Under the pieces are notes generated by a model. It made no database searches. It worked only from the letters and a program-made list of their open reading frames with translations, and was not told the origin of the DNA. From an uncultured Collinsella sp. (lineage in GTDB: Bacteria; Actinomycetota; Coriobacteriia; Coriobacteriales; Coriobacteriaceae), in contig USOG01000104.1 of the NCBI GenBank assembly GCA_900556365.1, forward strand, positions 1 through 5,333: DNA of 5,333 nucleotides, given 5' to 3'. Made by a program: the position numbers and the translations under genes. Below are positions 1 through 5,333 of the stretch, piece by piece (positions within the stretch are counted from its first letter, which is position 1; every line of letters begins with the position of its first letter).

Positions 1-45
1 CGCCTTGCGAATAATAACACGTACAGCGCGTTATCACATTACGTA

Positions 46-114
46 CACGAAAAAGGGGGCCGCAACCCCCTTGAACGTTCACTTGCATGTATGGTGCCCG
101 AGGCGAGACTCGAA
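46..114 (-). repeat. Copy 2 of a 69-bp direct repeat: partial tRNA-Leu 3' end plus terminator
   Basis: This block matches 230-298 at 68 of 69 positions, at a constant offset of 184 bp; the only difference is T78 versus C262. On the minus strand it starts with the T-loop, the 3' half of the T-stem, the acceptor strand and CCA of tRNA-Leu (114-92), then an 18-bp linker, then a G5/C5 hairpin with a T tract. The D arm, anticodon arm and variable arm are absent, so it cannot make a functional tRNA. It is a tRNA fragment, not a gene. It could be the second att half of an excised or decayed integrative element, or what remains of a tandem tRNA-Leu copy after deletion. Confidence 0.9.
50..72 (-). terminator. 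Rho-independent terminator (copy within the tRNA-fragment repeat)
   Basis: Read on the minus strand, AAGGGGG (72-66) pairs with CCCCCTT (59-53) around the 6-nt loop TTGCGG. The Ts of the second arm run on to give a five-T tract (54-50). It is the duplicate of the terminator behind the intact tRNA-Leu. It would act as a backup stop for read-through from that tRNA or from anything made in the 115-229 spacer. Confidence 0.75.
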
Positions 115-229
115 GGGCCTTCGCTTCGCGAAGCCCCGGGCTTCGGACGCGCGGCGCCCTCGCCACGCGCCGCTACAAACAGGCCGCAGGCCTGTTTGCT
201 TAACGCTTCGCGCGCTCACGCGAGTTCGG
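115..229. other. Palindrome-rich spacer between the two tRNA-Leu 3' repeats
   Basis: I see no credible gene in these 115 bp. They carry CTTCGCGAAG at 124-133, the inverted repeat GAAGCCC-C-GGGCTTC at 130-144, and a perfect 9-bp inverted repeat with a GCA loop at 177-197 (AAACAGGCC / GGCCTGTTT). A further palindrome, CGAAGG-G-CCTTCG (111-123), sits across the junction with the 46-114 repeat. The composition is GC-rich and simple, unlike the coding regions. An intergenic repeat element or leftover mobile DNA fits best; this is inference. Confidence 0.6.
177..197. repeat. Perfect 9-bp inverted repeat (hairpin)
   Basis: AAACAGGCC (177-185) and GGCCTGTTT (189-197) are exact reverse complements around a 3-nt GCA loop. 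No T run follows on the minus strand (the stem is followed by GTAGCGG), so it is not a standard rho-independent terminator in the direction of transcription. On the plus strand the arm ends in TTT, which is too short to be convincing. Confidence 0.8.
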
Positions 230-298
230 CACGAAAAAGGGGGCCGCAACCCCCTTGAACGCTCACTTGCATGTATGGTGCCCGAGGCGAGACTCGAA
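230..298 (-). repeat. Copy 1 of the 69-bp direct repeat, overlapping the intact tRNA-Leu 3' end
   Basis: This copy lies partly inside the complete tRNA gene (276-298) and partly in its downstream flank with the terminator (230-275). Identity with 46-114 ends at 298/114, at the first base of the T-loop, which is a usual boundary for tRNA-type attachment cores. At the other end it stops at 230/46, just past the T tract of the terminator. Confidence 0.9.
234..256 (-). terminator. Rho-independent terminator of tRNA-Leu
   Basis: The minus strand reads AAGGGGG (256-250), loop TTGCGG, CCCCCTT (243-237), with the Ts continuing to position 234. The hairpin begins 19 nt after the encoded CCA of the tRNA, a normal place for the end of a single tRNA transcription unit. 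Confidence 0.85.
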
Positions 299-362
299 CT
301 CGCACGTTGTTGCCAACGGTGGATTTTGAGTCCACTGCGTCTGCCAATTCCGCCACTCGGGC
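276..362 (-). tRNA. tRNA-Leu, anticodon CAA
   Basis: An 87-nt class II tRNA that reads the UUG leucine codon. On the minus strand the acceptor stem is GCCCGAG (362-356) paired with CTCGGGC, followed by discriminator A and an encoded CCA (278-276). The anticodon stem GTGGA/TCCAC encloses the loop CTCAAAA, giving anticodon CAA (328-326). The long variable arm typical of tRNA-Leu is CGTTG-GCAA-CAACG, and the T arm is GCGAG-TTCGAGT-CTCGC. A terminator follows at 256-234. The gene starts 39 nt after the stop codon of the transglutaminase-like gene. Its last 23 bases and downstream flank are repeated at 46-114. Confidence 0.97.
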
Positions 363-380
363 ACGTAATGCGTGAGTTAG

Positions 381-409
381 TTTATCACAGCTTTCTACCG
401 ATTAGTCCG
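381..409 (-). promoter_or_regulatory. Candidate extended -10 promoter for tRNA-Leu
   Basis: On the minus strand, TGT immediately precedes GATAAA (386-381), giving an extended -10 pattern. A weak -35-like CGGACT (409-404) stands 17 nt upstream and touches the stop codon of the preceding gene. The start point would fall 10-15 nt before the mature tRNA. Each hexamer is a modest match, so this is tentative; co-transcription with the upstream gene is the alternative. Confidence 0.3.
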
Positions 410-1835
410 AAAATGGAACTTCGAGCATTTCGATGAGTTCGACTGTGCGGAGCATCTCGCGCTGACGGCATCCGCGACCGTCGACCGAAGCCTCACCCAT
501 CTGGTTATCGTAAGGGTCCTCGCGCATGCCGTCGAAAGAGGGCTCAAACTCTGCCTGGAATCGATTGTTGGCCACCATACGCCACGGGTCGAGATTGCCA
601 AAGTAGTGACGGCGGCGCCACTCCTCCCCCATCCTGCGAGCAGAAGATCCAAATGACACGTCGGCGTTGAGCCAACCGGTCTGCGGCGTATAGAACTCTG
701 CCCAGTCGTGCGACCCCACCGAATCGGGCGCAACGTACAGGCCGCTCTGCCAACGGGCAGGCACGCCCGCGATACGGCACATGGTGATAAACGTGAGCGC
801 CATAACTCCGCAATCGCCGCGGAGCGAATGCGCGCAGTCATCGGCAATAGATCCCAAAAGCAAGTACGGCGGCTGATAGCGATAGTCGATATGTTGCGTC
901 AGATAATCATAGATAGCACGAGCGCGATCGAGCGGATCCTCGAGTCCGTCAACAACACCGGCCGTCAGCTGCTGCAGATACGGCGTGAATGCAATGTGCG
1001 GACGGTCCTCAGAAATATCTTCGGGCAACGGCGCGTCCATACACGGATGCGACGGAAGCGCACCCCCATAAATATCGCGATAAGCGGCATTGATTTGATA
1101 GCGATAAGTCACCGAGAATGAGCGCTCACTCGAAGAAGACCACGAGGCGGTACGCGCCGAAGCGTTCGCGGGAGCAACAGCACCCTCCGGCGTCATGTCG
1201 AGAATCTCGACCTGAGACTGTTGGCGGCAGGTGGCGGCTACGGGAAGCCAAGCGCGAACGGTCTCCCCCTCTAGAGCGCCGGGGACAAACAAGGACGCCT
1301 TAAGCGTAATAACGCGAGTCAACCCGTTTTGTGACTCCATCTCCTTGAGCATCTCGTTGCGCAGTGCAATTCCGTCCGTAGGATCGGGACGCATGCCGGG
1401 AACCTCTTTGGGATATACGCGAAGCGAATCGAGGAAGTTGTCGAGAACGAACAGCTCGCCATCGATAAAGCGCCAGTCAATACGCTTACGGTCAATCAGA
1501 TCGTCAAACTGCTCCTCGGTAAACCCAGGCCACTCCTCGCGGATCATCGCAATAGCTCGATCGCGCGACACCGAAAAATGAAGCGGCGTCTCAAGCATGC
1601 GATACCGCTCGGCACGAACGCAGGCAGCCAGCGAAGGCTCAGGGTTCTGCTCCAAAAGGCGATCGCAGGCGGCAACAGCCTGCGTCAAATACCCGGCATC
1701 CTTAAGACGAAGAATCTCAGGCGGTAGCCCAATATCGAGATGGCGAAAGTCATCGCAGCAAACATCAACAGAGCAACCAACAGGACCCTCGTCAATAACC
1801 TTCCCATCCGAAGGCAACACATTAACAACAGCCAT
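402..1835 (-). CDS. Transglutaminase-like (papain-fold) domain protein, unknown role
   Basis: A 477-residue protein from the ATG at 1835. A helical N-terminal region carries the segment FTEEQFDDLIDRKRIDW (about residues 105-121). I recall similar segments in front of transglutaminase-like domains in other Gram-positive anaerobes; its function is unknown. A beta-rich middle part ends in a Ser-rich linker. The C-terminal transglutaminase-core domain has the catalytic triad: Cys342 in RGDCG, His376 in SHDWAEFY and Asp392 in LNADVSFG. Such domains act as cysteine proteases, peptide-cleaving enzymes or crosslinkers; the substrate here cannot be read from the sequence. I see no signal peptide or membrane segment, so it is probably cytoplasmic. 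The frame is open up to a GTG at 1916 (504 residues), but that start has no ribosome binding site, while GGAG lies 6 nt before the 1835 ATG and a promoter-like pair lies just upstream. The first ~60 codons use more T-ending codons than the aldolase gene, suggesting low expression. Confidence 0.85.
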   Translation of the reverse strand: MAVVNVLPSDGKVIDEGPVGCSVDVCCDDFRHLDIGLPPEILRLKDAGYLTQAVAACDRLLEQNPEPSLAACVRAERYRMLETPLHFSVSRDRAIAMIREEWPGFTEEQFDDLIDRKRIDWRFIDGELFVLDNFLDSLRVYPKEVPGMRPDPTDGIALRNEMLKEMESQNGLTRVITLKASLFVPGALEGETVRAWLPVAATCRQQSQVEILDMTPEGAVAPANASARTASWSSSSERSFSVTYRYQINAAYRDIYGGALPSHPCMDAPLPEDISEDRPHIAFTPYLQQLTAGVVDGLEDPLDRARAIYDYLTQHIDYRYQPPYLLLGSIADDCAHSLRGDCGVMALTFITMCRIAGVPARWQSGLYVAPDSVGSHDWAEFYTPQTGWLNADVSFGSSARRMGEEWRRRHYFGNLDPWRMVANNRFQAEFEPSFDGMREDPYDNQMGEASVDGRGCRQREMLRTVELIEMLEVPFSD

Positions 1836-1869
1836 ACCAAACTCCAAGTCATTAGAACGCTTGAAGTCC

Positions 1870-1898
1870 ATTGTAGCGAGATAAAAAGAAAGCCCCAA
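1870..1898 (-). promoter_or_regulatory. Candidate promoter of the transglutaminase-like gene
   Basis: The minus strand reads TTGGGG (1898-1893), a 17-nt T-rich spacer, then TACAAT (1875-1870), which is 5 of 6 to the -10 consensus. Transcription would start near 1863, leaving a leader of about 27 nt with GGAG (1845-1842) six nt before the ATG at 1835. This favours 1835 over the upstream GTG at 1916 as the true start. The -35 match is weak. Confidence 0.45.
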
Positions 1899-1973
1899 CA
1901 AGGGAGCCATCAACACCGCCGAACGGTAGTCAAAAAAAGAATTCAGCCCAGTAACCCTGCGGCGTTAAACGAA

Positions 1974-2065
1974 GGAAGCCCCGTCCCCCGGAACTGTTTC
2001 CTTGGCGCGACTTCTGGCGAAGCCAGGTGAGCGCAAAGGAAACAGTGTAGGGGGACGGGGCTTCC
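1974..2065. repeat. 92-bp nested inverted repeat (long hairpin) downstream of fba
   Basis: The outer arms 1974-1989 and 2050-2065 are perfect 16-bp reverse complements (GGAAGCCCCGTCCCCC on the plus strand). Inside, 1993-2003 pairs perfectly with 2036-2046 (11 bp), 2005-2008 pairs with 2031-2034 (GCGC), and the tip is CTGGC-GAA-GCCAG (2014-2026). Only small internal loops interrupt the stem. It begins 20 nt after the fba stop codon and may terminate or stabilise that transcript, but only TTCGTTT follows on the minus strand, so it is not a textbook terminator. No target-site duplication is evident. A dispersed palindromic element of the REP or MITE kind is an equal possibility. Confidence 0.85.
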
Positions 2066-2085
2066 GACGGGAAGTTTAGCGACGC

Positions 2086-2952
2086 TTACGCCTTGTTGAC
2101 GGAGCCAAACTCCTCCATGAGCTCCTTGGTGCGGGCAACGATGTTGTCGCGACCAGGCTTGAGGAGCTTGCGGGGGTCAAAGCCCTTGCCCTGCTGATCC
2201 TTGCCAGCCTCGATGTACTCGCGAACGCCCTTGGCAAAGACGAGCTGCAGATCGGTGTTGACGTTGATCTTGGAGATACCCAGGGAGATGGCCTTCTTGA
2301 TCTGATCCTCGGGGATGCCGGTGCCACCGTGCAGGACGAGGGGCAGGTCGCCGGTCTGAGCCTTGATCTCGCCCAGGCGCTCGAAGGAAAGGCCAGCCCA
2401 GTCGGCAGGGTACACGCCGTGGATGTTGCCGATACCGCAGGCGAGGAAGTCGACGCCCAGGTCAGCAATCTGCTTGCACTCAGCAGGATCAGCGAGCTCG
2501 CCGCTGGAGGTCACGCCGTCCTCGGTGCCGCCGATGCCGCCGACCTCGGCCTCGATGGACATGCCCTTGGAGTGGGCAAGCTCAACGAGCTCCTTGGTGC
2601 GGTCGAGGTTAAGCTGGAAGGTCTCCTCGTGAGAGCCGTCATACATGATGGACGTGAAGCCGGCCTCGATGCACTTGAAGCAGTCCTCGTAAGAACCGTG
2701 ATCGAGGTGAAGGGCGACGGGAACGGTAACGCCCGTGGCCTCGACGGCAGCCTTGACCATGTCGGCGCAGACCTTGAAACCGCCCATCCACTTAGCGGCA
2801 CCAGCGGTGCACTGAAGGATCAGCGGAGACTTGGCCTCCTCGGCGGCCTGGAGAATAGCCAGGGTCCACTCGAGGTTGTTGGTGTTGAAGGCACCGAGAC
2901 CGTACTTGCCGGCCTCGGCCTTCTTGAGCATGTCTGCTGCGTTGACGAGCAT
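2086..2952 (-). CDS. fba: Class II fructose-1,6-bisphosphate aldolase
   Basis: A 288-residue zinc-dependent aldolase that reversibly splits fructose 1,6-bisphosphate into glyceraldehyde 3-phosphate and dihydroxyacetone phosphate, in the cytoplasm, for glycolysis and gluconeogenesis. The family landmarks are present: LHLDHG with the catalytic Asp84 and zinc ligand His85, the acidic EAEVGGIGG segment (134-142), GNIHGVY with His178, LHGGTG with His208, and NVNTD (230-234) in the phosphate-binding region. The length matches the short, Bacillus-type class II enzymes. Tagatose-bisphosphate aldolases (GatY/KbaY) share this fold and size and cannot be fully excluded, but no galactitol or tagatose genes lie nearby. 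The start is fixed by AGGAGGT (2965-2959) six nt before the ATG. Codons end overwhelmingly in C or G, consistent with high expression. The gene has its own promoter region and is followed by a 92-bp hairpin. Confidence 0.95.
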   Translation of the reverse strand: MLVNAADMLKKAEAGKYGLGAFNTNNLEWTLAILQAAEEAKSPLILQCTAGAAKWMGGFKVCADMVKAAVEATGVTVPVALHLDHGSYEDCFKCIEAGFTSIMYDGSHEETFQLNLDRTKELVELAHSKGMSIEAEVGGIGGTEDGVTSSGELADPAECKQIADLGVDFLACGIGNIHGVYPADWAGLSFERLGEIKAQTGDLPLVLHGGTGIPEDQIKKAISLGISKINVNTDLQLVFAKGVREYIEAGKDQQGKGFDPRKLLKPGRDNIVARTKELMEEFGSVNKA

Positions 2953-2958
2953 AAAGAA

Positions 2959-2965
2959 ACCTCCT
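2959..2965 (-). promoter_or_regulatory. Strong ribosome binding site of fba
   Basis: AGGAGGT on the minus strand, six nt before the ATG at 2952. It is a near-full anti-Shine-Dalgarno match and settles the start codon. Confidence 0.9.
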
Positions 2966-2991
2966 GTAAGGTTGCTCCGATAACGTCTGAG

Positions 2992-3000
2992 ATTTTACCA
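2992..3000 (-). promoter_or_regulatory. Extended -10 promoter of fba
   Basis: The minus strand reads TGGTAAAAT (3000-2992): a TGn extension directly before TAAAAT, which is 5 of 6 to the consensus. No good -35 hexamer stands 16-18 nt upstream, as is often true of extended -10 promoters. Transcription would start near 2985, giving a leader of a little over 30 nt that contains the AGGAGGT site. Confidence 0.5.
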
Positions 3001-3021
3001 CGACATACCCGAGCATAAACG

Positions 3022-3064
3022 TTCGTTTGTTCACGAATACCATCCGATTGGACAAATTTTGACC
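3022..3064. promoter_or_regulatory. Two operator-like palindromes upstream of the fba promoter
   Basis: TTCGT-TTGTTC-ACGAA (3022-3037) is an interrupted 5+5 inverted repeat, and GGACAAA-T-TTTGACC (3050-3064) is a 15-bp palindrome with one mismatched pair. They lie about 22 and 58 bp upstream of the -10 box, where activators or repressors commonly bind. The regulator cannot be named; neither is a clear cre site. Short palindromes in an AT-richer spacer can arise by chance. Confidence 0.3.
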
Positions 3065-3145
3065 GTTTGCCCCACAGAATCGACCCACTGGGGAAAATAG
3101 CTTGACGCTTGAGCGGTCCTCGTGGTTCGAAAGACGGCTTCGAGC

Positions 3146-3829
3146 CTACATCTGCATAAACGGGTTCTGCATAAGTTCGCGCGCCATCGTGGTCGAATCG
3201 CCATGGCCCGTCAAGCAAACGGTATCGGGCGGAAGCGTCTTGGCAAGTTTGGAGAGCGAGCGCATAATCGCCGCCTCGTCACCGCCGGAAAGATCGGTAC
3301 GACCGTGGCTGCCCGGGAAAAGCGTGTCGCCCACAAAGGCGATGTTCCCCTGCTCGGTCGCGGCGAACAGGACGATGCCGCCCGGCGTATGCCCCGGCGT
3401 CTCGATCACCTGCAGGCAGACGTCGCCCACCTCGATTGTATCGCCCTCGGCAAGCAAACGCGTCGGCTCACCCGGATCGGGCGTCTCGATACCCCACATG
3501 ACACGCTGCTCCTCGATATTTGCGCGAGGTACCGTCACGTCCTTAGCGCACAACTCATATAGTGCACTGTCGCCAACGACAGCTCGAACCCCGGCAACCC
3601 CGCCAACATGGTCGGCATGACCGTGCGTGCAGACAGAGCCGAGTACGCGCACCTCGGGATGCGCGGTGCGGATATGCTCCACAAGACGCTCGCCCTCCCA
3701 TGCCGGATCGACGATTAAGCACTCGTCATTCGAAATCACGGCGTAACTGTTGGTCTGAATCGGGCCGTTAACGAGTGCCTCAATCGAAGCCGCACCTCGG
3801 GGTGTCAGGTCCAAAGTCATATCGTCCAT
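3146..3829 (-). CDS. Metallo-beta-lactamase-fold hydrolase, YcbL / glyoxalase II-like
   Basis: A 227-residue metallohydrolase. The metal-binding signature is complete: THGHADH (His69, His71, Asp73, His74), His147 in PGHTPGG, the bridging Asp168 in VGDTLFPGSHGRTDL, and His209 in TGHGD. The length and the compact C-terminal part, without the long glutathione-binding helices of classical glyoxalase II, fit the YcbL-type subgroup. These hydrolyse thioesters such as hydroxyacylglutathione or related thiol conjugates; the true substrate here is unknown. There is no signal peptide, so it acts in the cytoplasm. An in-frame ATG at 3835 lies only 2 nt from the AAGGAGG site (3844-3838), whereas the ATG at 3829 has 8-nt spacing, so I start at 3829. 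It follows the rel gene by about 90 bp, with a hairpin in between; this pairing is common in Gram-positive bacteria. Confidence 0.9.
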   Translation of the reverse strand: MDDMTLDLTPRGAASIEALVNGPIQTNSYAVISNDECLIVDPAWEGERLVEHIRTAHPEVRVLGSVCTHGHADHVGGVAGVRAVVGDSALYELCAKDVTVPRANIEEQRVMWGIETPDPGEPTRLLAEGDTIEVGDVCLQVIETPGHTPGGIVLFAATEQGNIAFVGDTLFPGSHGRTDLSGGDEAAIMRSLSKLAKTLPPDTVCLTGHGDSTTMARELMQNPFMQM

Positions 3830-3837
3830 GCGCATGC

Positions 3838-3844
3838 CCTCCTT
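3838..3844 (-). promoter_or_regulatory. Ribosome binding site deciding the MBL gene start
   Basis: AAGGAGG on the minus strand. It is 2 nt from the in-frame ATG at 3835 and 8 nt from the ATG at 3829, so the second is the better start. The site begins two bases after the T tract of the upstream hairpin. Confidence 0.75.
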
Positions 3845-3846
3845 CT

Positions 3847-3884
3847 AAAATACGTTCGAGGCACCAAACGATGCCTCGAACGTA
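3847..3884 (-). terminator. Hairpin with short T tract between rel and the MBL gene; terminator or attenuator
   Basis: On the minus strand a perfect 13-bp stem (3884-3872 with 3863-3851, arm TACGTTCGAGGCA) encloses an 8-nt loop and is followed by TTTT (3850-3847). It starts 33 nt after the rel stop codon, so it could end the rel transcript. The T tract is short, and the MBL ribosome binding site follows almost at once, leaving no room for a separate promoter after the stem. Partial read-through or conditional termination is therefore plausible. Confidence 0.65.
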
Positions 3885-3917
3885 ACCAATATCTATGATG
3901 CTGAGAGGCTCTCGCAC

Positions 3918-5333
3918 CTACACACGGCGCTTGAGCTGAGCTCCGCCTTCGCCGGGCATCAGGCGGCGCGCGTCGTAGACCGAGTCAACGCCGCTGATAG
4001 AGGCCAGCAGCGGATCCAGACCACTCGCGTCCGAGATCTCGACCATAAAGCGCAAGGTTGCAATACCCTCGCGGTTAGTCGACGTGGCGGCAGAAAGGAT
4101 ATTGCCGCCCGCATCGCCAATGGCAATGGTGACATCCTTGAGCAGCCCCATGCGGTCCAGGCACTCGACCACGATCTCGACCTGGAAGAGGGTGTCGGCA
4201 GCGCCGTCCCACTCCACTTCGATCATGCGCTCGGGATGCTCCATAAGGCCCTTGACGTTGGGGCAGTTGGCGCGATGCACCGAAACGCCACGGCCGCGCG
4301 TGATGAAGCCGACGATATCGTCGCCTGTCACCGGATTACAGCAATGCGCCAGACGGACCAGCAGTCCGCTGTTGCTCTCGCCCTTGACGATAATGCCGTT
4401 GCTGGCGCTCTTGCCACGCTTTTGCGGCTTGCGGTTGGAGCCGCGGGCCGGCTGTTTCACGACCTCGGCGATAGCCTCGGCCTTGGTGACCTGTTCCTCG
4501 GGCTTGGGGTCCAAGATTTGCTCGACCTTGTTACCCACAGCGCGCGGGGCAACCTTGCCGGCGCCGACGGCGGCAAACAGGTCCTCGAGCTGCTTGTAGT
4601 TAAACTGCTCCGCCACGGCGTTGAGCGCACGCGTGGATCGCGGCGTGGAGATGCCATACCCGCGCTTGCGCAGGTCCTTGGCCAGTATATCGCGGCCGGC
4701 CGCAGCGTCATCGTCTTTGGTCGCGGCGGCGAAGTAACGGCGAATCTTTGACTTGGCCGAAGGCGTCTTGACGATCTTGAGCCAATCACGCGACGGCTTG
4801 GAACTCTTGTTGGTCAGGATTTCAACGCGGTCGCCCGTCTTGATCTCGTGCGTGAGCGGGGCCACCGCACCGTTGATCTTAGCGCCGACGCAGTGGTTGC
4901 CCACCTCGGTGTGAACGGCGTAGGCAAAGTCGAGCGGTGTAGAGCCGGCACGAAGCGCCATGACCTCGCCCTTGGGCGTAAATACAAAAATTTCCTGGTC
5001 GAACAAGTCGACCTTCAGTGAGTGCAGGTATTCCTTGGCATCGGTGATCTCGTCAGACGCCGCCCAGTCGAGTGAGTGCTTAAGCCAGTTGATCTGGTCG
5101 TCCAGACGCTGCGCATCGTTGGTCTTAGAGGCAGACGATCCGCCCGACTTCTTGTACAGCCAGTGGGCGGCGATGCCGTACTCGGCCTGCTCATGCATCT
5201 CGTAGGTTCGAATCTGAATCTCGAGCGGGCGGGCCGTGGGGCCGATAACCGTCGTATGGAGCGACTGGTAGTTATTGACCTTGGGCATGGCGATATAGTC
5301 TTTAAAGCGACCGGGCATGGGGTGCCACAGCGT
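3918..5333 (-). CDS. relA: RelA/SpoT-family bifunctional (p)ppGpp synthetase/hydrolase, 5' end outside window
   Basis: The last 471 residues of a long RSH protein; the reading frame runs off the window, so the start and the N-terminal HD hydrolase domain (roughly 300 residues) are not seen. Numbered from the Met at 5318: the end of the synthetase domain with YQSLHTTV and the EIQIRT motif (catalytic Glu33), then [12 protein letters not shown]; a TGS domain at about 107-168; a helical region; a conserved Cys/zinc-finger region with HCCNPV (325-330) and HRANCPN (348-354); and a C-terminal ACT domain at about 378-452. These enzymes make ppGpp/pppGpp from ATP plus GDP/GTP on starved ribosomes and, when bifunctional, degrade it. 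The C-terminal domains sense the ribosome and uncharged tRNA. The synthetase motifs argue for active synthesis. Whether hydrolysis is intact cannot be judged. The protein ends in a basic tail (LKRRV). The symbol could equally be rel or rsh. Confidence 0.96.
   Translation of the reverse strand, partial: TLWHPMPGRFKDYIAMPKVNNYQSLHTTVIGPTARPLEIQIRTYEMHEQAEYGIAAHWLYKKSGGSSASKTNDAQRLDDQINWLKHSLDWAASDEITDAKEYLHSLKVDLFDQEIFVFTPKGEVMALRAGSTPLDFAYAVHTEVGNHCVGAKINGAVAPLTHEIKTGDRVEILTNKSSKPSRDWLKIVKTPSAKSKIRRYFAAATKDDDAAAGRDILAKDLRKRGYGISTPRSTRALNAVAEQFNYKQLEDLFAAVGAGKVAPRAVGNKVEQILDPKPEEQVTKAEAIAEVVKQPARGSNRKPQKRGKSASNGIIVKGESNSGLLVRLAHCCNPVTGDDIVGFITRGRGVSVHRANCPNVKGLMEHPERMIEVEWDGAADTLFQVEIVVECLDRMGLLKDVTIAIGDAGGNILSAATSTNREGIATLRFMVEISDASGLDPLLASISGVDSVYDARRLMPGEGGAQLKRRV

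Noticed and set aside
38..370. CATTACGT at 38-45 and its reverse complement at 363-370 flanking the tRNA region, as terminal inverted repeats of an element
   Set aside because: Only 8 bp match, and the sequence outside does not continue the symmetry; this is within chance expectation over such a span.
5..436. Plus-strand open frame of 143 codons over the tRNA and its repeat
   Set aside because: It crosses the tRNA gene antisense and both copies of the direct repeat, has no ribosome binding site, and encodes an Arg-rich sequence typical of GC-rich non-coding DNA.
1926..1938. TTGACT after a seven-T run as a promoter or terminator before the transglutaminase-like gene
   Set aside because: No -10 hexamer lies 16-18 nt downstream of TTGACT, and no stable hairpin precedes the T run; the TTGGGG/TACAAT pair nearer the gene is better.
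2329..3018. Long plus-strand open frame of 229 codons opposite fba
   Set aside because: It is a shadow of the strongly codon-biased fba gene: C/G-ending codons suppress stops on the opposite strand. It extends into the fba promoter and matches no family I recognise.
3136..3146. Possible terminator after the MBL gene (GGCT-TCG-AGCC)
   Set aside because: The stem is only 4 bp, it overlaps the stop codon, and no proper T tract follows.
4236..4751. Plus-strand open frames opposite rel
   Set aside because: They are antisense to conserved RSH domains with intact motifs on the minus strand, and are low-complexity (Ala/Gly/Leu/Arg).
1..5333. CRISPR array, phage genes, toxin-antitoxin pair or transposase
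   Set aside because: I looked for regular spacer repeats, integrase or transposase motifs and small paired genes in the spacers and found none; the gaps are too short or filled by the hairpins described.

Overview
The window looks like chromosomal DNA from a GC-rich, Gram-positive, probably anaerobic bacterium. My best guess is the class Coriobacteriia (Collinsella-like actinobacteria). This rests on overall protein character, strong AGGAGG-type ribosome binding sites, strong C/G-ending codon bias in the aldolase gene and palindrome-rich spacers; no database search was possible. Every gene I can support lies on the minus strand, so transcription runs from high to low coordinates.

In order of transcription: (1) 5333-3918, the C-terminal two thirds of a long RelA/SpoT-family (p)ppGpp enzyme, cut by the window edge; (2) a perfect 13-bp-stem hairpin with a short T tract at 3847-3884, which runs almost directly into the ribosome binding site of (3) a YcbL/glyoxalase II-like metallo-beta-lactamase-fold hydrolase (3829-3146); (4) a 193-bp spacer holding an extended -10 promoter and two operator-like palindromes, then (5) a class II fructose-bisphosphate aldolase (2952-2086); (6) a spacer almost filled by a 92-bp nested hairpin (1974-2065); (7) a transglutaminase-like, papain-fold protein of unknown role (1835-402); (8) a complete tRNA-Leu(CAA) with encoded CCA (362-276) and its rho-independent terminator; (9) 184 bp further on, a second copy of the last 23 bases of that tRNA together with its downstream flank and terminator (46-114), separated from the first by palindrome-rich DNA.

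The protein genes are mostly housekeeping: stringent-response alarmone metabolism, thioester or metabolite detoxification, and glycolysis/gluconeogenesis. rel next to an MBL-fold hydrolase is a familiar neighbourhood in Gram-positive bacteria, although the dtd gene often found between them is absent here. The aldolase and the transglutaminase-like gene each appear to have their own promoter.

I found no clear new multi-gene system. The parts that repay a second look are non-coding: the duplicated tRNA-Leu 3' end (a possible relic of tRNA-targeted integration or of a lost tandem tRNA), the 92-bp hairpin after the aldolase gene, and the terminator-like hairpin abutting the ribosome binding site of the MBL gene.
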